In this document: piece after piece, positions 9,378-17,825 of the stretch
Numbering within the stretch: the first letter of the stretch is position 1
How the letters are laid out: the number at the start of each line of letters is the position of its first letter
Source of the DNA: Desulfobulbaceae bacterium
Lineage (GTDB): Bacteria > Desulfobacterota > Desulfobulbia > Desulfobulbales > Desulfocapsaceae
Assembly (NCBI GenBank): GCA_026988015.1
Contig: JALSMA010000078.1
Coordinates: 1-64,000 of the forward strand
Direction of reading: 5' to 3'
DNA: 64,000 nucleotides
Notes under the pieces: generated by a model
What the model saw: only the letters and a program-made list of their open reading frames with translations
Databases searched by the model: none
What the model was told of the DNA's origin: nothing
Translations under genes and position numbers: made by a program

Positions 9378-9632
9378 TTAGCCAATCAAAGGATTCGCAT
9401 AAAGCAGGATCAGGGAAACAACCAGTCCGTAAATAGCACAGGACTCAGCAAGAGCCATACCAAGGATCATGAAAACCATCAGTTTAGGCTGTACTTCAGG
9501 GTTACGGGCAAGACCCATGGTAGCACCCTGTCCAACATTACCGATACCGATACCAGCACCAAGTCCTGCAAGTCCGATTGAAAGTCCAGCACCGATACAT
9601 ACGAGTCCGAGCATTAATGCATTTGATTCCAT
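9378..9632 (-). CDS. atpE: ATP synthase F0 subunit c
   Basis: An 84-residue hairpin of two membrane helices that forms the rotor ring of the F-type ATP synthase. The first helix is Gly-rich (GAGLSIGLAGLGAGIGIG), the polar loop is ARNPE, and the second helix holds the ion-carrying Glu63 in ALAESCAIYG. The Glu is followed by Ser, but the Gln expected for a complete sodium site is not at the aligned position, so the coupling ion is not assigned. AGGAG precedes the ATG. It is the last gene of an F0 cluster transcribed atpZ-atpI-atpB-atpE, closed by a strong terminator. Confidence 0.96.
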   Translation of the reverse strand: MESNALMLGLVCIGAGLSIGLAGLGAGIGIGNVGQGATMGLARNPEVQPKLMVFMILGMALAESCAIYGLVVSLILLYANPLIG

Positions 9633-9722
9633 TGTGTTTCTCCTAAAAAAGTTTTGTTGTTTTGGCCTTCTTCCTGCAAACTATATAAAAAGTTATTTCT
9701 GAATCTATGTTTCTCTTTTTGA

Positions 9723-10445
9723 TCAATGAGCATGCTCGTTAGACTGACCGAAGTATACAACGGTGAGTAAAACAAAAACCATGGCCTGAACCAAAGATAC
9801 CAGCACACCAAGGAGCATGATTGGCAGTGGCGCAAAATAAGCACCAGCCAGCATGAAGAGAATTCCGAGCAGGGTCTCTTTAGCCATGATGTTACCGAAA
9901 AGTCGAATGGAGAGTGAAAGCAGACGTGCCACATTACTGATAAGCTCGATGGGCAGCATCAGCGGAATGAGAACTGGAATGGGTCCTAGGAAATGTTTTA
10001 TATAGCCGACACCATGGGCACGCAGGCCTATGAGATGATGGGTTACCCATACAATAAGGGTCAGTGCAAGGGTGGTATTGATGGATGAAGTTGGAGACAT
10101 GAAACCGGGGATAAGACCAATAAGGTTACCCACAGCAATGTAGAGTGCAAAGGTGGAAATCATAGGGAAAAGTTTCTCAGTGAGTTCGCTTCCCATATTG
10201 TCATTGAAGAAGTCATACATACCGCCGATGAGCAACTCCCAGAAGTTCTGCCCCTTGCCGGGGATCATTTCAATATTGCTGAGGGTGAGCTTCCCAACCA
10301 CGACCAGAAAAATCATGACGAACCAGGTATATGTCATATACGGTTCACAAAGTTTTTCCAGAAATGTGTTCCCAATGGGACCATGTGGAATCGGCAGCCC
10401 TAATTTTTCCAGAATAATTGAAATAAATAGTATCGGATGTTCCAT
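9723..10445 (-). CDS. atpB: ATP synthase F0 subunit a
   Basis: A 240-residue membrane protein that forms the ion half-channels next to the c ring. Five to six hydrophobic segments are visible. The essential Arg lies in the conserved helix ISNVARLLSLSIRLFGNIMA (Arg in SIRLFGN). The N-terminus is short. It is preceded by GGGAG and lies 12 bases after atpI, and about 90 bases before atpE. Genes for subunit b and for F1 are not next to it, so the synthase is encoded in at least two loci. Confidence 0.96.
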   Translation of the reverse strand: MEHPILFISIILEKLGLPIPHGPIGNTFLEKLCEPYMTYTWFVMIFLVVVGKLTLSNIEMIPGKGQNFWELLIGGMYDFFNDNMGSELTEKLFPMISTFALYIAVGNLIGLIPGFMSPTSSINTTLALTLIVWVTHHLIGLRAHGVGYIKHFLGPIPVLIPLMLPIELISNVARLLSLSIRLFGNIMAKETLLGILFMLAGAYFAPLPIMLLGVLVSLVQAMVFVLLTVVYFGQSNEHAH

Positions 10446-10456
10446 AACTCTCCCTC

Positions 10457-10867
10457 TTACCCTTTCCTGCTTAAAAAGTAGCGTCCTGCCACACTGAGTG
10501 TTGTCAGAATAATGGCAAAAACTACAGTTGATAACCCCAACAGTAACCCAATCACATCAGCCTTACCACTCCTGATAAAAAGCAGCAAGATCAAAGCAAT
10601 CAAGGCCAGCCGGAGCCAAAATTTAACAATATAAACAGACTTACCGCTGCCCTTCTTCGGTTCCTCTCCCTCTTTTGGAGGTTCAAAGGTCTTTAAAAAA
10701 GAGGCAATATCACGGTGCCCTGAAAAAAAACTCGCAATAGCTATTACACCACCAATCAGTACTGATTGAGCAAATGGCCATGACATCACCATCCATGACC
10801 CTCCAGTCAGCAACGCCAAAAAAGCAAGGCTAAAGATCTGTACCTGTTTTAGAGAAATATCAAGCAC
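10457..10867 (-). CDS. atpI: ATP synthase subunit I (AtpI-like)
   Basis: 136 residues with four predicted membrane helices in two pairs, separated by a polar loop of about 35 residues rich in Glu, Lys and Pro. It matches the small AtpI-type proteins encoded at the head of atp operons, which assist c-ring assembly or magnesium supply. It begins with GTG four bases after the atpZ stop. The identification rests on membrane topology and operon position more than on a strong motif. Confidence 0.8.
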   Translation of the reverse strand: MLDISLKQVQIFSLAFLALLTGGSWMVMSWPFAQSVLIGGVIAIASFFSGHRDIASFLKTFEPPKEGEEPKKGSGKSVYIVKFWLRLALIALILLLFIRSGKADVIGLLLGLSTVVFAIILTTLSVAGRYFLSRKG

Positions 10868-10873
10868 AACCTG

Positions 10874-11128
10874 TCAACCTTCCGAGTCCTTGTCCTTTGT
10901 CCTGGCCGCCGGGGTTCGCAAAATATCGAACAAACTCTTAAATCCAGCACCTATCCCAAAGGCCAAGCCGATAAATGTAAACCAAGGTGAGGTATTTCCA
11001 TCAAAGAAATGTTCATCCAGATAAATACCGCCTCCCAGTCCGATAAAAATCGCAGCCACAAAGGTAAACCCGATATGCCCGTAATTACCAAGCAGATCGA
11101 CCATCTCAGTACTGAGTTTTTTAGCCAT
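10874..11128 (-). CDS. atpZ: AtpZ/AtpI family small membrane protein
   Basis: A 84-residue protein with two membrane helices (about residues 13-37 and 46-66), Gly-rich, in the order expected for AtpZ: YGHIGFTFVAAIFIGLGGG, then a short loop, then FIGLAFGIGAGFKSLFDILR. Members are found at the start of atp operons and are linked to magnesium or calcium transport and assembly of the rotor. ATG at 11128 is preferred over the in-frame GTG at 11140, because GTG is part of the ribosome-binding region AAAGGTGG that lies 8 bases upstream of the ATG. Confidence 0.85.
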   Translation of the reverse strand: MAKKLSTEMVDLLGNYGHIGFTFVAAIFIGLGGGIYLDEHFFDGNTSPWFTFIGLAFGIGAGFKSLFDILRTPAARTKDKDSEG

Positions 11129-11179
11129 TTTTGTTACCACCTTTCAAAACCCTGAAAACTCTGTGGCAAACGATCAAAT

Positions 11180-11208
11180 TTGTTAGCATGCCCACCCGCC
11201 AAAGTCAA
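11180..11208 (-). promoter_or_regulatory. Predicted sigma-70 promoter of the F0 cluster
   Basis: Reading the minus strand, TTGACT (11208-11203) and TAACAA (11185-11180) are 17 bases apart, and TG precedes the -10 by one base (extended -10). It lies about 50 bases upstream of the atpZ ATG, just after the hemL stop. Confidence 0.5.
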
Positions 11209-11216
11209 CGATTTTT

Positions 11217-12509
11217 TTACATTTCAGCCAATTTTTTGAATGACCATTCAGTCATTTTTATGGTTTTTTCCAGGTCTTCCTGGCCATGAGCTGCCGAAAT
11301 AAAAGCAACTTCAAATTGCGAAGGTGCCAGATAAATCCCCTTGCTCAACATTTGCCGATAATGCGTTCCATAACGACCAGTGTCCGACTTCATTGCTGAG
11401 TTAAAATCAGTCACCGGACTATCTGTGAAGAATCCTGTCATCAGCGAAGCAACCCTGTTCAGGGTTACTGGAACTCCGGCATCAACAGCAACCCTGTTGA
11501 GTTCTGCGGCAAAAAACTCCGCCTTTTCATTCAGTTCTTTATAAAAATCCTGCCTTTGCAGCATCTTCAGGTTAGCGATTCCCGCAGCCATGGCCAGAGG
11601 ATTTCCGGAAAGAGTTCCCGCCTGATATACGGGACCATCCGGGGCAATCTGATCCATGATCTCAGCCTTGCCGCCATAAGCACCAACCGGTAGCCCACCA
11701 CCGATGATCTTGCCGAGACAGGTGAGATCAGGCATAATATTAAAAAATTCCTGAGCGCCACCATAGGCCAGCCTAAATCCTGTTATCACCTCATCAAAAA
11801 TGAGCACGATGCTCAGTTCTGCTGTGAGTTCACGCAACTTTTTAAGAAAAGTCTTTGAAGGCGCCACACAACCCATATTTCCAGCAACCGGCTCCACGAT
11901 CACACAGGCAATGGTATCAGCATTGTCACGCAGGGTCTTTTCGAGTATTTCATCGTCATTGTAGGGGATAGATATGGTGTTCTTCACGATATCTTCAGGA
12001 ACCCCGGGACTGCCGGGAATACCAAGCGTAATCACCCCGGAACCCGCCTTAACCAGAAAAGAGTCCGCGTGACCATGATAACAGCCGTCAAATTTGACGA
12101 TCACATCCCGGCCCGTATAACCACGTGCCAGACGAACCGCACTCATGGTGGCCTCCGTACCCGAATTCACAAAACGCACTTTTTCAAGAGAAGGTACTGC
12201 TTCAACCACCATGGAGGCAAGAGCCATTTCTTTAGTGGTGGGAGCTCCAAAGGACGTGGAGTCGCCGGCTGTTTCTTTCACGGCAGCAACAATCTCATCC
12301 GGCGCATGACCATGAATCATCGGCCCCCAGGAGCAGACAAAATCAATATATTCATTGCCGTCCACATCATAAACCTTTGCCCCCTTTGCCTTCTGGATAA
12401 ACACAGGGTCACAACCGACTGAGCGACAGGCCCTTACCGGACTGTTGACCCCGCCGGGAATCACTTTCTGAGCCATCTCAAACATTTTTCCAGAAACAGT
12501 TGTATTCAT
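11217..12509 (-). CDS. hemL: Glutamate-1-semialdehyde 2,1-aminomutase
   Basis: A 430-residue PLP enzyme of class III aminotransferases that converts glutamate-1-semialdehyde to 5-aminolevulinate in the C5 route to tetrapyrroles (heme, siroheme). Family motifs include VIPGGVNSPVRA at the N-terminus, FVNSGTEATMSAVRLARGYTG, the PLP-lysine region LGKIIGGGLPVGAYGG, and YQAGTLSGNP. The start at 12509 is chosen because AGGGAG lies just upstream of this ATG; the in-frame ATG 15 bases earlier has that site inside it. Siroheme demand is plausible here since DsrAB, encoded in this window, is a siroheme enzyme. A short ORF ends one base before the ATG. Confidence 0.95.
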   Translation of the reverse strand: MNTTVSGKMFEMAQKVIPGGVNSPVRACRSVGCDPVFIQKAKGAKVYDVDGNEYIDFVCSWGPMIHGHAPDEIVAAVKETAGDSTSFGAPTTKEMALASMVVEAVPSLEKVRFVNSGTEATMSAVRLARGYTGRDVIVKFDGCYHGHADSFLVKAGSGVITLGIPGSPGVPEDIVKNTISIPYNDDEILEKTLRDNADTIACVIVEPVAGNMGCVAPSKTFLKKLRELTAELSIVLIFDEVITGFRLAYGGAQEFFNIMPDLTCLGKIIGGGLPVGAYGGKAEIMDQIAPDGPVYQAGTLSGNPLAMAAGIANLKMLQRQDFYKELNEKAEFFAAELNRVAVDAGVPVTLNRVASLMTGFFTDSPVTDFNSAMKSDTGRYGTHYRQMLSKGIYLAPSQFEVAFISAAHGQEDLEKTIKMTEWSFKKLAEM

Positions 12510-12510
12510 G

Positions 12511-12609
12511 TTAACTCCCTTCATTTGTATTTTTCAGGCACCACGGTTTACACAGGGCCCGGGCTTTGACTTTTCTAATGGACTCGTAAACTCCAAGCAT
12601 CTCCTTCAT
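12511..12609 (-). CDS. Putative 32-residue leader peptide coupled to hemL
   Basis: A short ORF with a strong ribosome-binding site (GGAGGGG, 6 bases before ATG at 12609). It encodes 32 residues including a CKPWC cluster near its end and a basic, helical N-terminal half (YESIRKVKARAL). Its TAA lies one base before the hemL ATG, and the hemL ribosome-binding site lies within its last codons. That layout fits a translated leader that controls or couples hemL translation. No homologue is recognised. It could also be chance, since 32 codons is short; the ribosome site is the main support. Confidence 0.45.
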   Translation of the reverse strand: MKEMLGVYESIRKVKARALCKPWCLKNTNEGS

Positions 12610-12960
12610 CAAGCGCCCCTCCAGGAAGTGCCCTTGGGTCCAAGTTTTTCATCTTCCAGGGAACCCTAGTACATCGAAATTAAACAAAAAAAATAAGCCA
12701 ACGATGCAGATAAAAAGTTCTTACGACACCATAATGAAAAATAGAACATACCATGACTTGTAAAAAACTGTCAAACAGCTTCCCGCCTTGACCTTTACCA
12801 TTTTGTGCACACTGTATGCAGCAACATGGTATGAAAGTGCCCGAAACCTGCTCTTTTTTTTCTTGTCATGAAAAACTGCAGCGGGTACATTGCATTAATT
12901 GAGAGCATAATTTTATTTTTTTCAGACAATCATAAATTCCACTCAAATTGGAGAAAAACA
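12610..12960. other. Divergent intergenic region between hemL leader and trxA
   Basis: No gene apart from the short hemL leader is seen. It must hold promoters for both directions. A TTGACC at 12794-12799 faces trxA, but no good -10 follows at the right distance. It also contains a degenerate repeat at 12672-12736 found again near 62522. A poly-A run is within that repeat. Confidence 0.5.
12672..12736. repeat. Degenerate intergenic repeat, copy 1
   Basis: About 65 bases from CATCGAAATTAAACAAAA through to CACCATAATG align, with gaps, to 62522-62588 at roughly 70 percent identity by eye. Both copies are intergenic and share the order CATCG, AAACAAAAAAA, a CAGC/CAAC-GA-GCA core, an A/T segment and CC-AT-ATG. 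Nature unknown. Confidence 0.45.
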
Positions 12961-13287
12961 ATGGCCAGTGATAACGTCAAAGATGTAAGCGATGCTGATT
13001 TTGAATCAATAATCAGCTCAGATACCCCATGCCTTGTAGATTTTTGGGCCCCATGGTGTGGCCCCTGCAAGGCAATCGGCCCCGTCGTTGAGGCCCTTGC
13101 TGAAGAGTATGCGGGAAAGGTCAGCATCGTAAAGATGAACGTTGACGATAACCCTGCTACTCCGGGAAAATTCGGTATCCGTGCCATCCCCACCCTGATT
13201 CTGTTCAAGAGCGGCGAAAAAGTTGACCAGGTCACCGGTGCTGTCGGCAAGGCCCAGCTCATTGAGCTCATCGAAAAAGCATTATAA
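12961..13287 (+). CDS. trxA: Thioredoxin
   Basis: A 108-residue thioredoxin with the active site WCGPC (Cys33, Cys36) in FWAPWCGPCKAIGP and the cis-Pro loop in IRAIPTLILF. It reduces protein disulfides with electrons from the reductase encoded next to it. An upstream in-frame Met at 12868 would add 31 residues, but TTGGAG sits just before ATG 12961, and the shorter form has the standard length. The gene starts a three-gene run with trxB and bamD. Confidence 0.96.
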   Translation: MASDNVKDVSDADFESIISSDTPCLVDFWAPWCGPCKAIGPVVEALAEEYAGKVSIVKMNVDDNPATPGKFGIRAIPTLILFKSGEKVDQVTGAVGKAQLIELIEKAL

Positions 13288-13363
13288 TCTCAATAACTAG
13301 GCCTTTACCGGAGACCATTCCAGTGAGGCCTGACTGCTATCCATTCAGACACATTCTGATCTC

Positions 13364-14293
13364 ATGTCCAATTCCCATCATAAACTGATTATCCTTGGCG
13401 GTGGACCGGCCGGACTTACCGCTGGACTCTACGCAGCAAGGGCACGAATGGATCACCTCCTCATCGAGAAGGGTGCCGAAGGTGGACAGGTTCTTCTCAC
13501 GGACTGGATTGATAACTATCCGGGGTTCCCAGACGGTATCTCAGGTTTTGATCTTGCCGAAAAGATGCTGGCCCAGGCCAGACGTTTTGAACTCAACTCC
13601 ATGTTCGGCAACGTCACCTCCCTTGATCTCAGCAAGCCTGTCAAACGTCTGGAACTTGAAGGTGGAAACACTCTCAGCTGTGACAGTCTAATCATATGCA
13701 GCGGCGCCCATCCGCGCCCTCTTGGCATCCCCGGTGAAGTCGAGCTCACCGGGAAAGGTGTTTCCTACTGCGCAACATGTGATGCACCATTTTACCGCAA
13801 CATGCATGTTGCAGTCGTTGGCGGAGGAAACACCGCAGTACAGGAAGCGGCCCACCTCACCAAATTTGCCGACAAGGTCACCCTTATTCATCGTCGTGAT
13901 GAGTTGCGGGCGACTAAAATTGTCCAGGAAAAAGCCTTTGCCAATTCCAAGATTGATTTTATCTGGGACACCACCGTAACTGAGATCAATGGCACAGAAG
14001 GTGTCGAAAAGATTCAGCTCCTGAACAGAAATGGAGAGACATCAGAACTTAAAGTTGATGGTATCTTCGTTCTCATCGGGGTACTGCCGAATAACGAGAT
14101 GCTGCCCCTCGACATACTGAAAGCCGATGCCGGTGGTTTTATCCCCACCGATCTTGAAACGCGTACTGCCGTGCCCGGAGTTATGGCCGCAGGCGATATC
14201 CGCAGCAAAGAAGTACGACAGGTAATCAACGCAGCGGGAGAAGGCGCCACCGCTGTCCTTGCCGCTGAACACTATCTTACCAATCTCAGCTGA
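13364..14293 (+). CDS. trxB: Thioredoxin-disulfide reductase
   Basis: A 309-residue flavoprotein of the low-molecular-weight thioredoxin reductase type. The FAD-binding GGGPAGLTAGLYAARA is at the N-terminus, the redox-active pair is Cys136-Ala-Thr-Cys139, the nucleotide-binding GGGNTAVQEA is in the middle, and the C-terminal AAGDI motif closes the FAD site. HRRDELRA after the nucleotide fold is consistent with NADPH use. It lies 76 bases after trxA, as a thioredoxin system. The start ATG has only a weak ribosome-binding site. Confidence 0.95.
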   Translation: MSNSHHKLIILGGGPAGLTAGLYAARARMDHLLIEKGAEGGQVLLTDWIDNYPGFPDGISGFDLAEKMLAQARRFELNSMFGNVTSLDLSKPVKRLELEGGNTLSCDSLIICSGAHPRPLGIPGEVELTGKGVSYCATCDAPFYRNMHVAVVGGGNTAVQEAAHLTKFADKVTLIHRRDELRATKIVQEKAFANSKIDFIWDTTVTEINGTEGVEKIQLLNRNGETSELKVDGIFVLIGVLPNNEMLPLDILKADAGGFIPTDLETRTAVPGVMAAGDIRSKEVRQVINAAGEGATAVLAAEHYLTNLS

Positions 14294-14303
14294 GTCAATT
14301 ATT

Positions 14304-15131
14304 ATGATGTTCCGCTCCAGACAATCCGGCAGACATACTTCACTCATACAGAACTCGTTCAGGCTCTGCCTGATCTGCATACTCCTCCTCTCACTTGGAG
14401 GTTGTGCTCAGATAAAATCGCTCTTTGGGGAAGGCGACGAGGAGGGTCAGGACATAAGACTATCTGCCAAGACCCTTGCTGGCAAAGGGATAGACGAGCT
14501 GAACAACGGTAATTACTATAAGGCCAGAAAAGCCTTTGATGAAATACTCGATTACTACCCCTTCAGCCCCGAGGCCATGCTTGCCCAGTTGAAGGGTGCT
14601 GATGCGAACTACTACATGGAAAACTACCAGGAGGCCTTGGTACTCTATCGTGAATTTGAGGAACGTCACCCCACCAACGAAGCCATTCCCTATGTGATGT
14701 ATCAAATTGCCATGTGCTACTATCAGCAGATAGACCGCATTGACCGTGATACCAGCGGTGCTGACAATGCCATAAAAGAATTTTCCAAACTCCTCAGGGC
14801 CTTCCCCAATTCACCTTATTCCCATGAAGCCAGGGCAAGGATTCGAGCGGCCAATGAATTTCTGGTGAATCACGAATACTTTGTCGTAGAATTTTACCTC
14901 AGAACCGAAAAGTACGAACAGGCTCAAACCCGACTCCGATACCTGATAAGCACCTATCCGGATGCCACAATAACCCCTAAAGCAAGAAAATTACTTCAAC
15001 GTCTCGATGCGGGCGATCCGCCTAGTTTCAGCCTCTCTTCCTGGTTCAAGAACACCCTGCTGCCTGACTGGACCCTGTTCGACTCAGATGAGGATGAAGC
15101 CAAAACGACTCCACCCTCAGAAAAGAACTAA
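14304..15131 (+). CDS. bamD: Outer membrane protein assembly factor BamD
   Basis: A lipoprotein of 275 residues. The signal peptide ends in a lipobox LSLGGC at about residue 34. TPR repeats follow (NYYKARKAFDEILDYYPFSPEAMLAQLKGAD and the later AIKEFSKLLRAFPNSPYSHEAR stretch), as in BamD/YfiO, which with BamA inserts beta-barrel proteins into the outer membrane. The start at 14304 is one of two adjacent ATGs; an upstream start would lie inside trxB and lengthen the signal peptide. The C-terminus is an unstructured acidic tail. Confidence 0.88.
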   Translation: MMFRSRQSGRHTSLIQNSFRLCLICILLLSLGGCAQIKSLFGEGDEEGQDIRLSAKTLAGKGIDELNNGNYYKARKAFDEILDYYPFSPEAMLAQLKGADANYYMENYQEALVLYREFEERHPTNEAIPYVMYQIAMCYYQQIDRIDRDTSGADNAIKEFSKLLRAFPNSPYSHEARARIRAANEFLVNHEYFVVEFYLRTEKYEQAQTRLRYLISTYPDATITPKARKLLQRLDAGDPPSFSLSSWFKNTLLPDWTLFDSDEDEAKTTPPSEKN

Positions 15132-15161
15132 GCCTGACCACAACAAGTCTGCCAGAAAAAG

Positions 15162-15452
15162 CTAAAGCCTGAAGTCCTTTCCTGCGTACTGGATATGCTC
15201 TGCGCTTTTGTGGACAGGAGCGATGGCATGAACAGCACCACACTCCGAACATGTGCCCACAAAGGTTGTCAGGATAAAAGCAGCATTACACTCCTGACAT
15301 TTCGTCTCGTATCCCCCACCATCAATCAGCTTATCTCTGACAGCACCTCCATGGGCATTGTAAACAAATTCCACTAGTTCCCGACCTGTTGAAAACGGGC
15401 CTTCCTGAGGGCCGTACTTGTCGGCAGAGCCACAACTTGAACATCCTGACAT
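15162..15452 (-). CDS. Cys-rich zinc-ribbon protein of unknown function
   Basis: 96 residues with three cysteine groups: SGCSSCGS at the N-terminus, KCQECN near the middle and TCSECGAVH further on, so a zinc-ribbon built from the last two CxxC pairs is likely. GGYETKCQECNAAF and TCSECGAVHAI read like a metal-binding knuckle pair. No catalytic motif is seen. It is a single gene convergent with bamD. The function is unknown; redox or regulatory roles are possible but not supported by sequence. Confidence 0.6.
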   Translation of the reverse strand: MSGCSSCGSADKYGPQEGPFSTGRELVEFVYNAHGGAVRDKLIDGGGYETKCQECNAAFILTTFVGTCSECGAVHAIAPVHKSAEHIQYAGKDFRL

Positions 15453-15595
15453 ATTGATACTCCTTGGTATTTTTTTATGAATCCCAGCTCCTCTGTTGCC
15501 TGCTGACGTGAGAAACCAGGCCTGACTGAGTTACATTCTCATAAGTGGAACGATAAGCACAGGGCCAGCAAAAACAATAAAAAAAAGATCCTCCA

Positions 15596-15832
15596 CTATT
15601 TTCGGTGCTGTCTGTTCCTGACAGTAACAATATACAGTCTTTCTACTTTCGCTCGGGCCCAGGGGGTTTTTCGCAAAAACTTAAGGCTGGATTTCACAGA
15701 AGGATTTATATTGAAACAGTTGATTGTTATATGCCTGCCCAAACCGTCCCAACCATACCATTCCACCAGCTTCGTTAGCATGGTCTCCAAGGTTATCCCG
15801 TGGAGGGGATTATTGAATTGTTTTTCAGCCAC
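15596..15832 (-). CDS. DUF2132 / VF530 family protein
   Basis: 78 residues matching the VF530-type small domain: [20 protein letters not shown], then [20 protein letters not shown] and [15 protein letters not shown]. This family is a compact helical DNA-binding-like fold of unknown role. I place the start at GTG 15832 because it overlaps the stop of the upstream pseudouridine synthase (GTGGCTGA), and the residues upstream of it in frame read through that gene without a ribosome-binding site. The family block begins six residues after this start. Confidence 0.8.
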   Translation of the reverse strand: MAEKQFNNPLHGITLETMLTKLVEWYGWDGLGRHITINCFNINPSVKSSLKFLRKTPWARAKVERLYIVTVRNRQHRK

Positions 15833-16535
15833 GGGAAGAGAGCAACGAATAGAAATAACCGGGAACCTTTGTATCAAAGGTCATGGCCTGTTTTGTAACA
15901 GGATGGATCATTGTAAGAGAGTTCATATGGAGGGTTAATCGTTTTATACTGCTATCCTTTACACCATATTTTTTATCCCCCGCCACCGGACATCCTTTAT
16001 CAGCAAATTGAACCCGAACCTGATTCTTCCTGTCTGTGAGTAACTCAACTTCAAGGAAACTGTAATTCTCTGATTCTTTGACAACCGTATAGGCTGTCTG
16101 GGCAAACTTCCCCTTTGCTGGATCATTCACCGAATACATCTTATGGATACTGTTTTCAGCGAGATGGGAGGTGATTATACCTTTTTTTTCAGGCAGCCTG
16201 CCACGAACCACCACGGTACAGGTTTTTTTGTATGACTGCCACTGACCCTGAAGAATACGTTTGGCCTGTTCATTCTTGGCAAAAACAAGAATTCCCGATG
16301 ATTCCCGATCCATACGGTGGACAATTAAAATCCGGTTTTTTGATTTGGGATTACCTTTGCGAACATAATCACCAAGCAGATAATAAGCAGTTTTCTCCCT
16401 GTCTCTGGCACTACTCACCAGCAAAATTCCATTTCTCTTTTCCACCACCAGTAGGTCATGGTCTTCGTAAAGGACATCAAGTCCTTTGGGCTGAAATCTT
16501 TTCGGAGGGCTCTTAAATATTCTTTTAGGTTTCAC
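15825..16535 (-). CDS. Pseudouridine synthase, RluA family
   Basis: A 236-residue synthase with the RluA motif [16 protein letters not shown] (Asp76 is the predicted nucleophile). The N-terminal part [20 protein letters not shown] is the usual first strand pair of the domain, and there is no S4 domain. C-terminal [20 protein letters not shown] is the conserved KNQVR block. The RNA target is not clear; short S4-less RluA forms act on tRNA or 23S rRNA. It starts with GTG 26 bases after the UPF0178 gene and its stop overlaps the start of the DUF2132 gene. Confidence 0.88.
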   Translation of the reverse strand: MKPKRIFKSPPKRFQPKGLDVLYEDHDLLVVEKRNGILLVSSARDREKTAYYLLGDYVRKGNPKSKNRILIVHRMDRESSGILVFAKNEQAKRILQGQWQSYKKTCTVVVRGRLPEKKGIITSHLAENSIHKMYSVNDPAKGKFAQTAYTVVKESENYSFLEVELLTDRKNQVRVQFADKGCPVAGDKKYGVKDSSIKRLTLHMNSLTMIHPVTKQAMTFDTKVPGYFYSLLSSRG

Positions 16536-16560
16536 TTTTTCAGGCTGCTCTTTGTTATCC

Positions 16561-17052
16561 CTACCAAGGGGGGGAGGAGGTCTTGCGACCAGAGGGCTTT
16601 ATTTTTCGGGCATGACCGGCAAGAAACGAATCAAGTTTGTTTGCAAATGCCTGACGATCACCCCTGTTCAGGGCTGGCGGGCCACCTGTTTCAACACCAT
16701 TTGCACGAAGATCATCCATAAAATTGCGCATACTCAAGCGGGAACCGATAGAATCAGTGGTATAGAGTTCACCTCGTGGATTGAGAGCATGCCCTCCTTT
16801 TTTGATCACGTCAGCAGCCAGCGGGATATCAGCAGTAACTACCAGGTCGCCGGGATCAAGCTGCTTCACGATTTCAGAATCTGCCACATCCGCCCCAGCA
16901 GACACCAGGATAAAAGAGATATGGGAAGAAACAGGTATTTTTATACTTTTATTTGCCACCAGGACTGTCTCTATCCCGGTACGATCAGCCGCCTTAAAGA
17001 GAATCTCTTTGATCACCACCGGACAGGCATCTGCATCCACCCAGACCTTCAT
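16561..17052 (-). CDS. UPF0178 (YaiI/YqxD) family protein
   Basis: 163 residues, typical for the family. The start [18 protein letters not shown], the block [28 protein letters not shown] and the [18 protein letters not shown] tail are hallmarks. The fold is NYN/PIN-like and carries conserved Asp residues (DADACP), suggesting a metal-dependent nuclease-like or RNA-related activity, unproven. The start overlaps the preceding ferredoxin stop (ATGA), so translation is coupled. Confidence 0.9.
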   Translation of the reverse strand: MKVWVDADACPVVIKEILFKAADRTGIETVLVANKSIKIPVSSHISFILVSAGADVADSEIVKQLDPGDLVVTADIPLAADVIKKGGHALNPRGELYTTDSIGSRLSMRNFMDDLRANGVETGGPPALNRGDRQAFANKLDSFLAGHARKIKPSGRKTSSPPW

Positions 17053-17513
17053 CTTAAGAACTCAGGTGACGATTTTTTTTCTACTGCTTCAGCCAATACC
17101 TCGGAGACAGGTGCTACCTCCATGGCCCGAACAGGACATATGGGAACACAGAGTGAACATCCGGTACACTTGTCAGGATCAAAGATTACTTCCATTGCAG
17201 GCCGCTGAATAGAAAGTGCCCCGACAGGGCAGATACCAGTACAGGCGCCACACTGAAAACATTTCTCATCATCACGGTTTATGGCTGCAGCAAGCCGTTC
17301 TGCGTTAACACCAAATGACTTCAAATAAGAAAGTCCAGAGGATACCCTGTCCTTTGTCCCCTTCAGTTCGAGGATCATGACTCCCTCACGCTGGGGAAGA
17401 ATATCCGCCTTTAAAATATTAAATTCCACATCGTACTGTTTCACCAGCTGATAAATGATGGGTTCACTACTGGTCTCTTTGGGAAACCTTAATATATAAA
17501 TTCGTGTTGCCAT
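17049..17513 (-). CDS. NIL-domain 4Fe-4S ferredoxin-type protein
   Basis: 154 residues. The N-terminal ~75 residues form an NIL-type domain ([20 protein letters not shown] and the [13 protein letters not shown] strands), a small sensor or ligand-binding fold. A 2x[4Fe-4S] ferredoxin domain follows: [16 protein letters not shown] and [16 protein letters not shown]. Such fusions occur in anaerobes, often beside methionine or sulfur metabolism genes; the partner is unknown. The start at 17513 follows AAAGGTG; an upstream Met at 17579 lacks one. The stop overlaps the UPF0178 start. Confidence 0.85.
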   Translation of the reverse strand: MATRIYILRFPKETSSEPIIYQLVKQYDVEFNILKADILPQREGVMILELKGTKDRVSSGLSYLKSFGVNAERLAAAINRDDEKCFQCGACTGICPVGALSIQRPAMEVIFDPDKCTGCSLCVPICPVRAMEVAPVSEVLAEAVEKKSSPEFLR

Positions 17514-17630
17514 GATGCACCTTTCGCAATTTAGCTTAATTTTTCCTGGTAATATGTTCGCTGTCTGACCACCGTACAACCATACCAGATTTATGCATTA
17601 AATAAAACAGGGATACACCACAACAGAAGC

Positions 17631-17659
17631 AGGGCCGGATCGTTAACAGACCCGGCCCT
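17631..17659. repeat. GC-rich inverted repeat without T tract
   Basis: AGGGCCGG (17631-17638) and CCGGCCCT (17652-17659) with a 13-base loop form an 8-base-pair stem. No run of T follows on either strand, so a rho-independent terminator is not supported. It lies between two divergent genes, 17514-17920, where nothing else but the Pho-box-like site is seen. Confidence 0.4.
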
Positions 17660-17796
17660 GGGAAGAAGAGAACACACTCCCGACAGCAACGCCGTCAGAA
17701 GACACCTTCAAATTACAACGATGATATTAGGATCCCGTTTCAAAGTGATTAGAAATCTATCATTTTTGAATACCTGAACACAGCAGCCTAATCCTC

Positions 17797-17825
17797 CTGT
17801 AATTCTTTTGTAATCAATTTGTAAC
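17797..17825 (+). promoter_or_regulatory. Predicted Pho-box (three 7-base direct repeats)
   Basis: CTGTAAT, TTGTAAT and TTGTAAC occur with exactly 4 bases between them, giving an 11-base period, which is the spacing of PhoB-type binding sites (consensus close to CTGTCAT). Candidate -10 hexamers GATAAA (17834-17839) and GATAAT (17847-17852) follow. The gene downstream is an exported metallophosphoesterase starting at 17921, fitting phosphate-starvation control. Confidence 0.6.

Noticed and set aside
9378-9632. Possible sodium-binding signature in the ATP synthase c subunit (Glu63-Ser64, Tyr68)
   Set aside because: Ser after the Glu fits, but ungapped alignment places Ile, not Gln, at the second sodium-ligand position; the Gln seen nearby is five residues off. 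Coupling ion left open.
17631-17659. Terminator
   Set aside because: The stem is strong but no T tract follows on either strand, so it is listed only as an inverted repeat.
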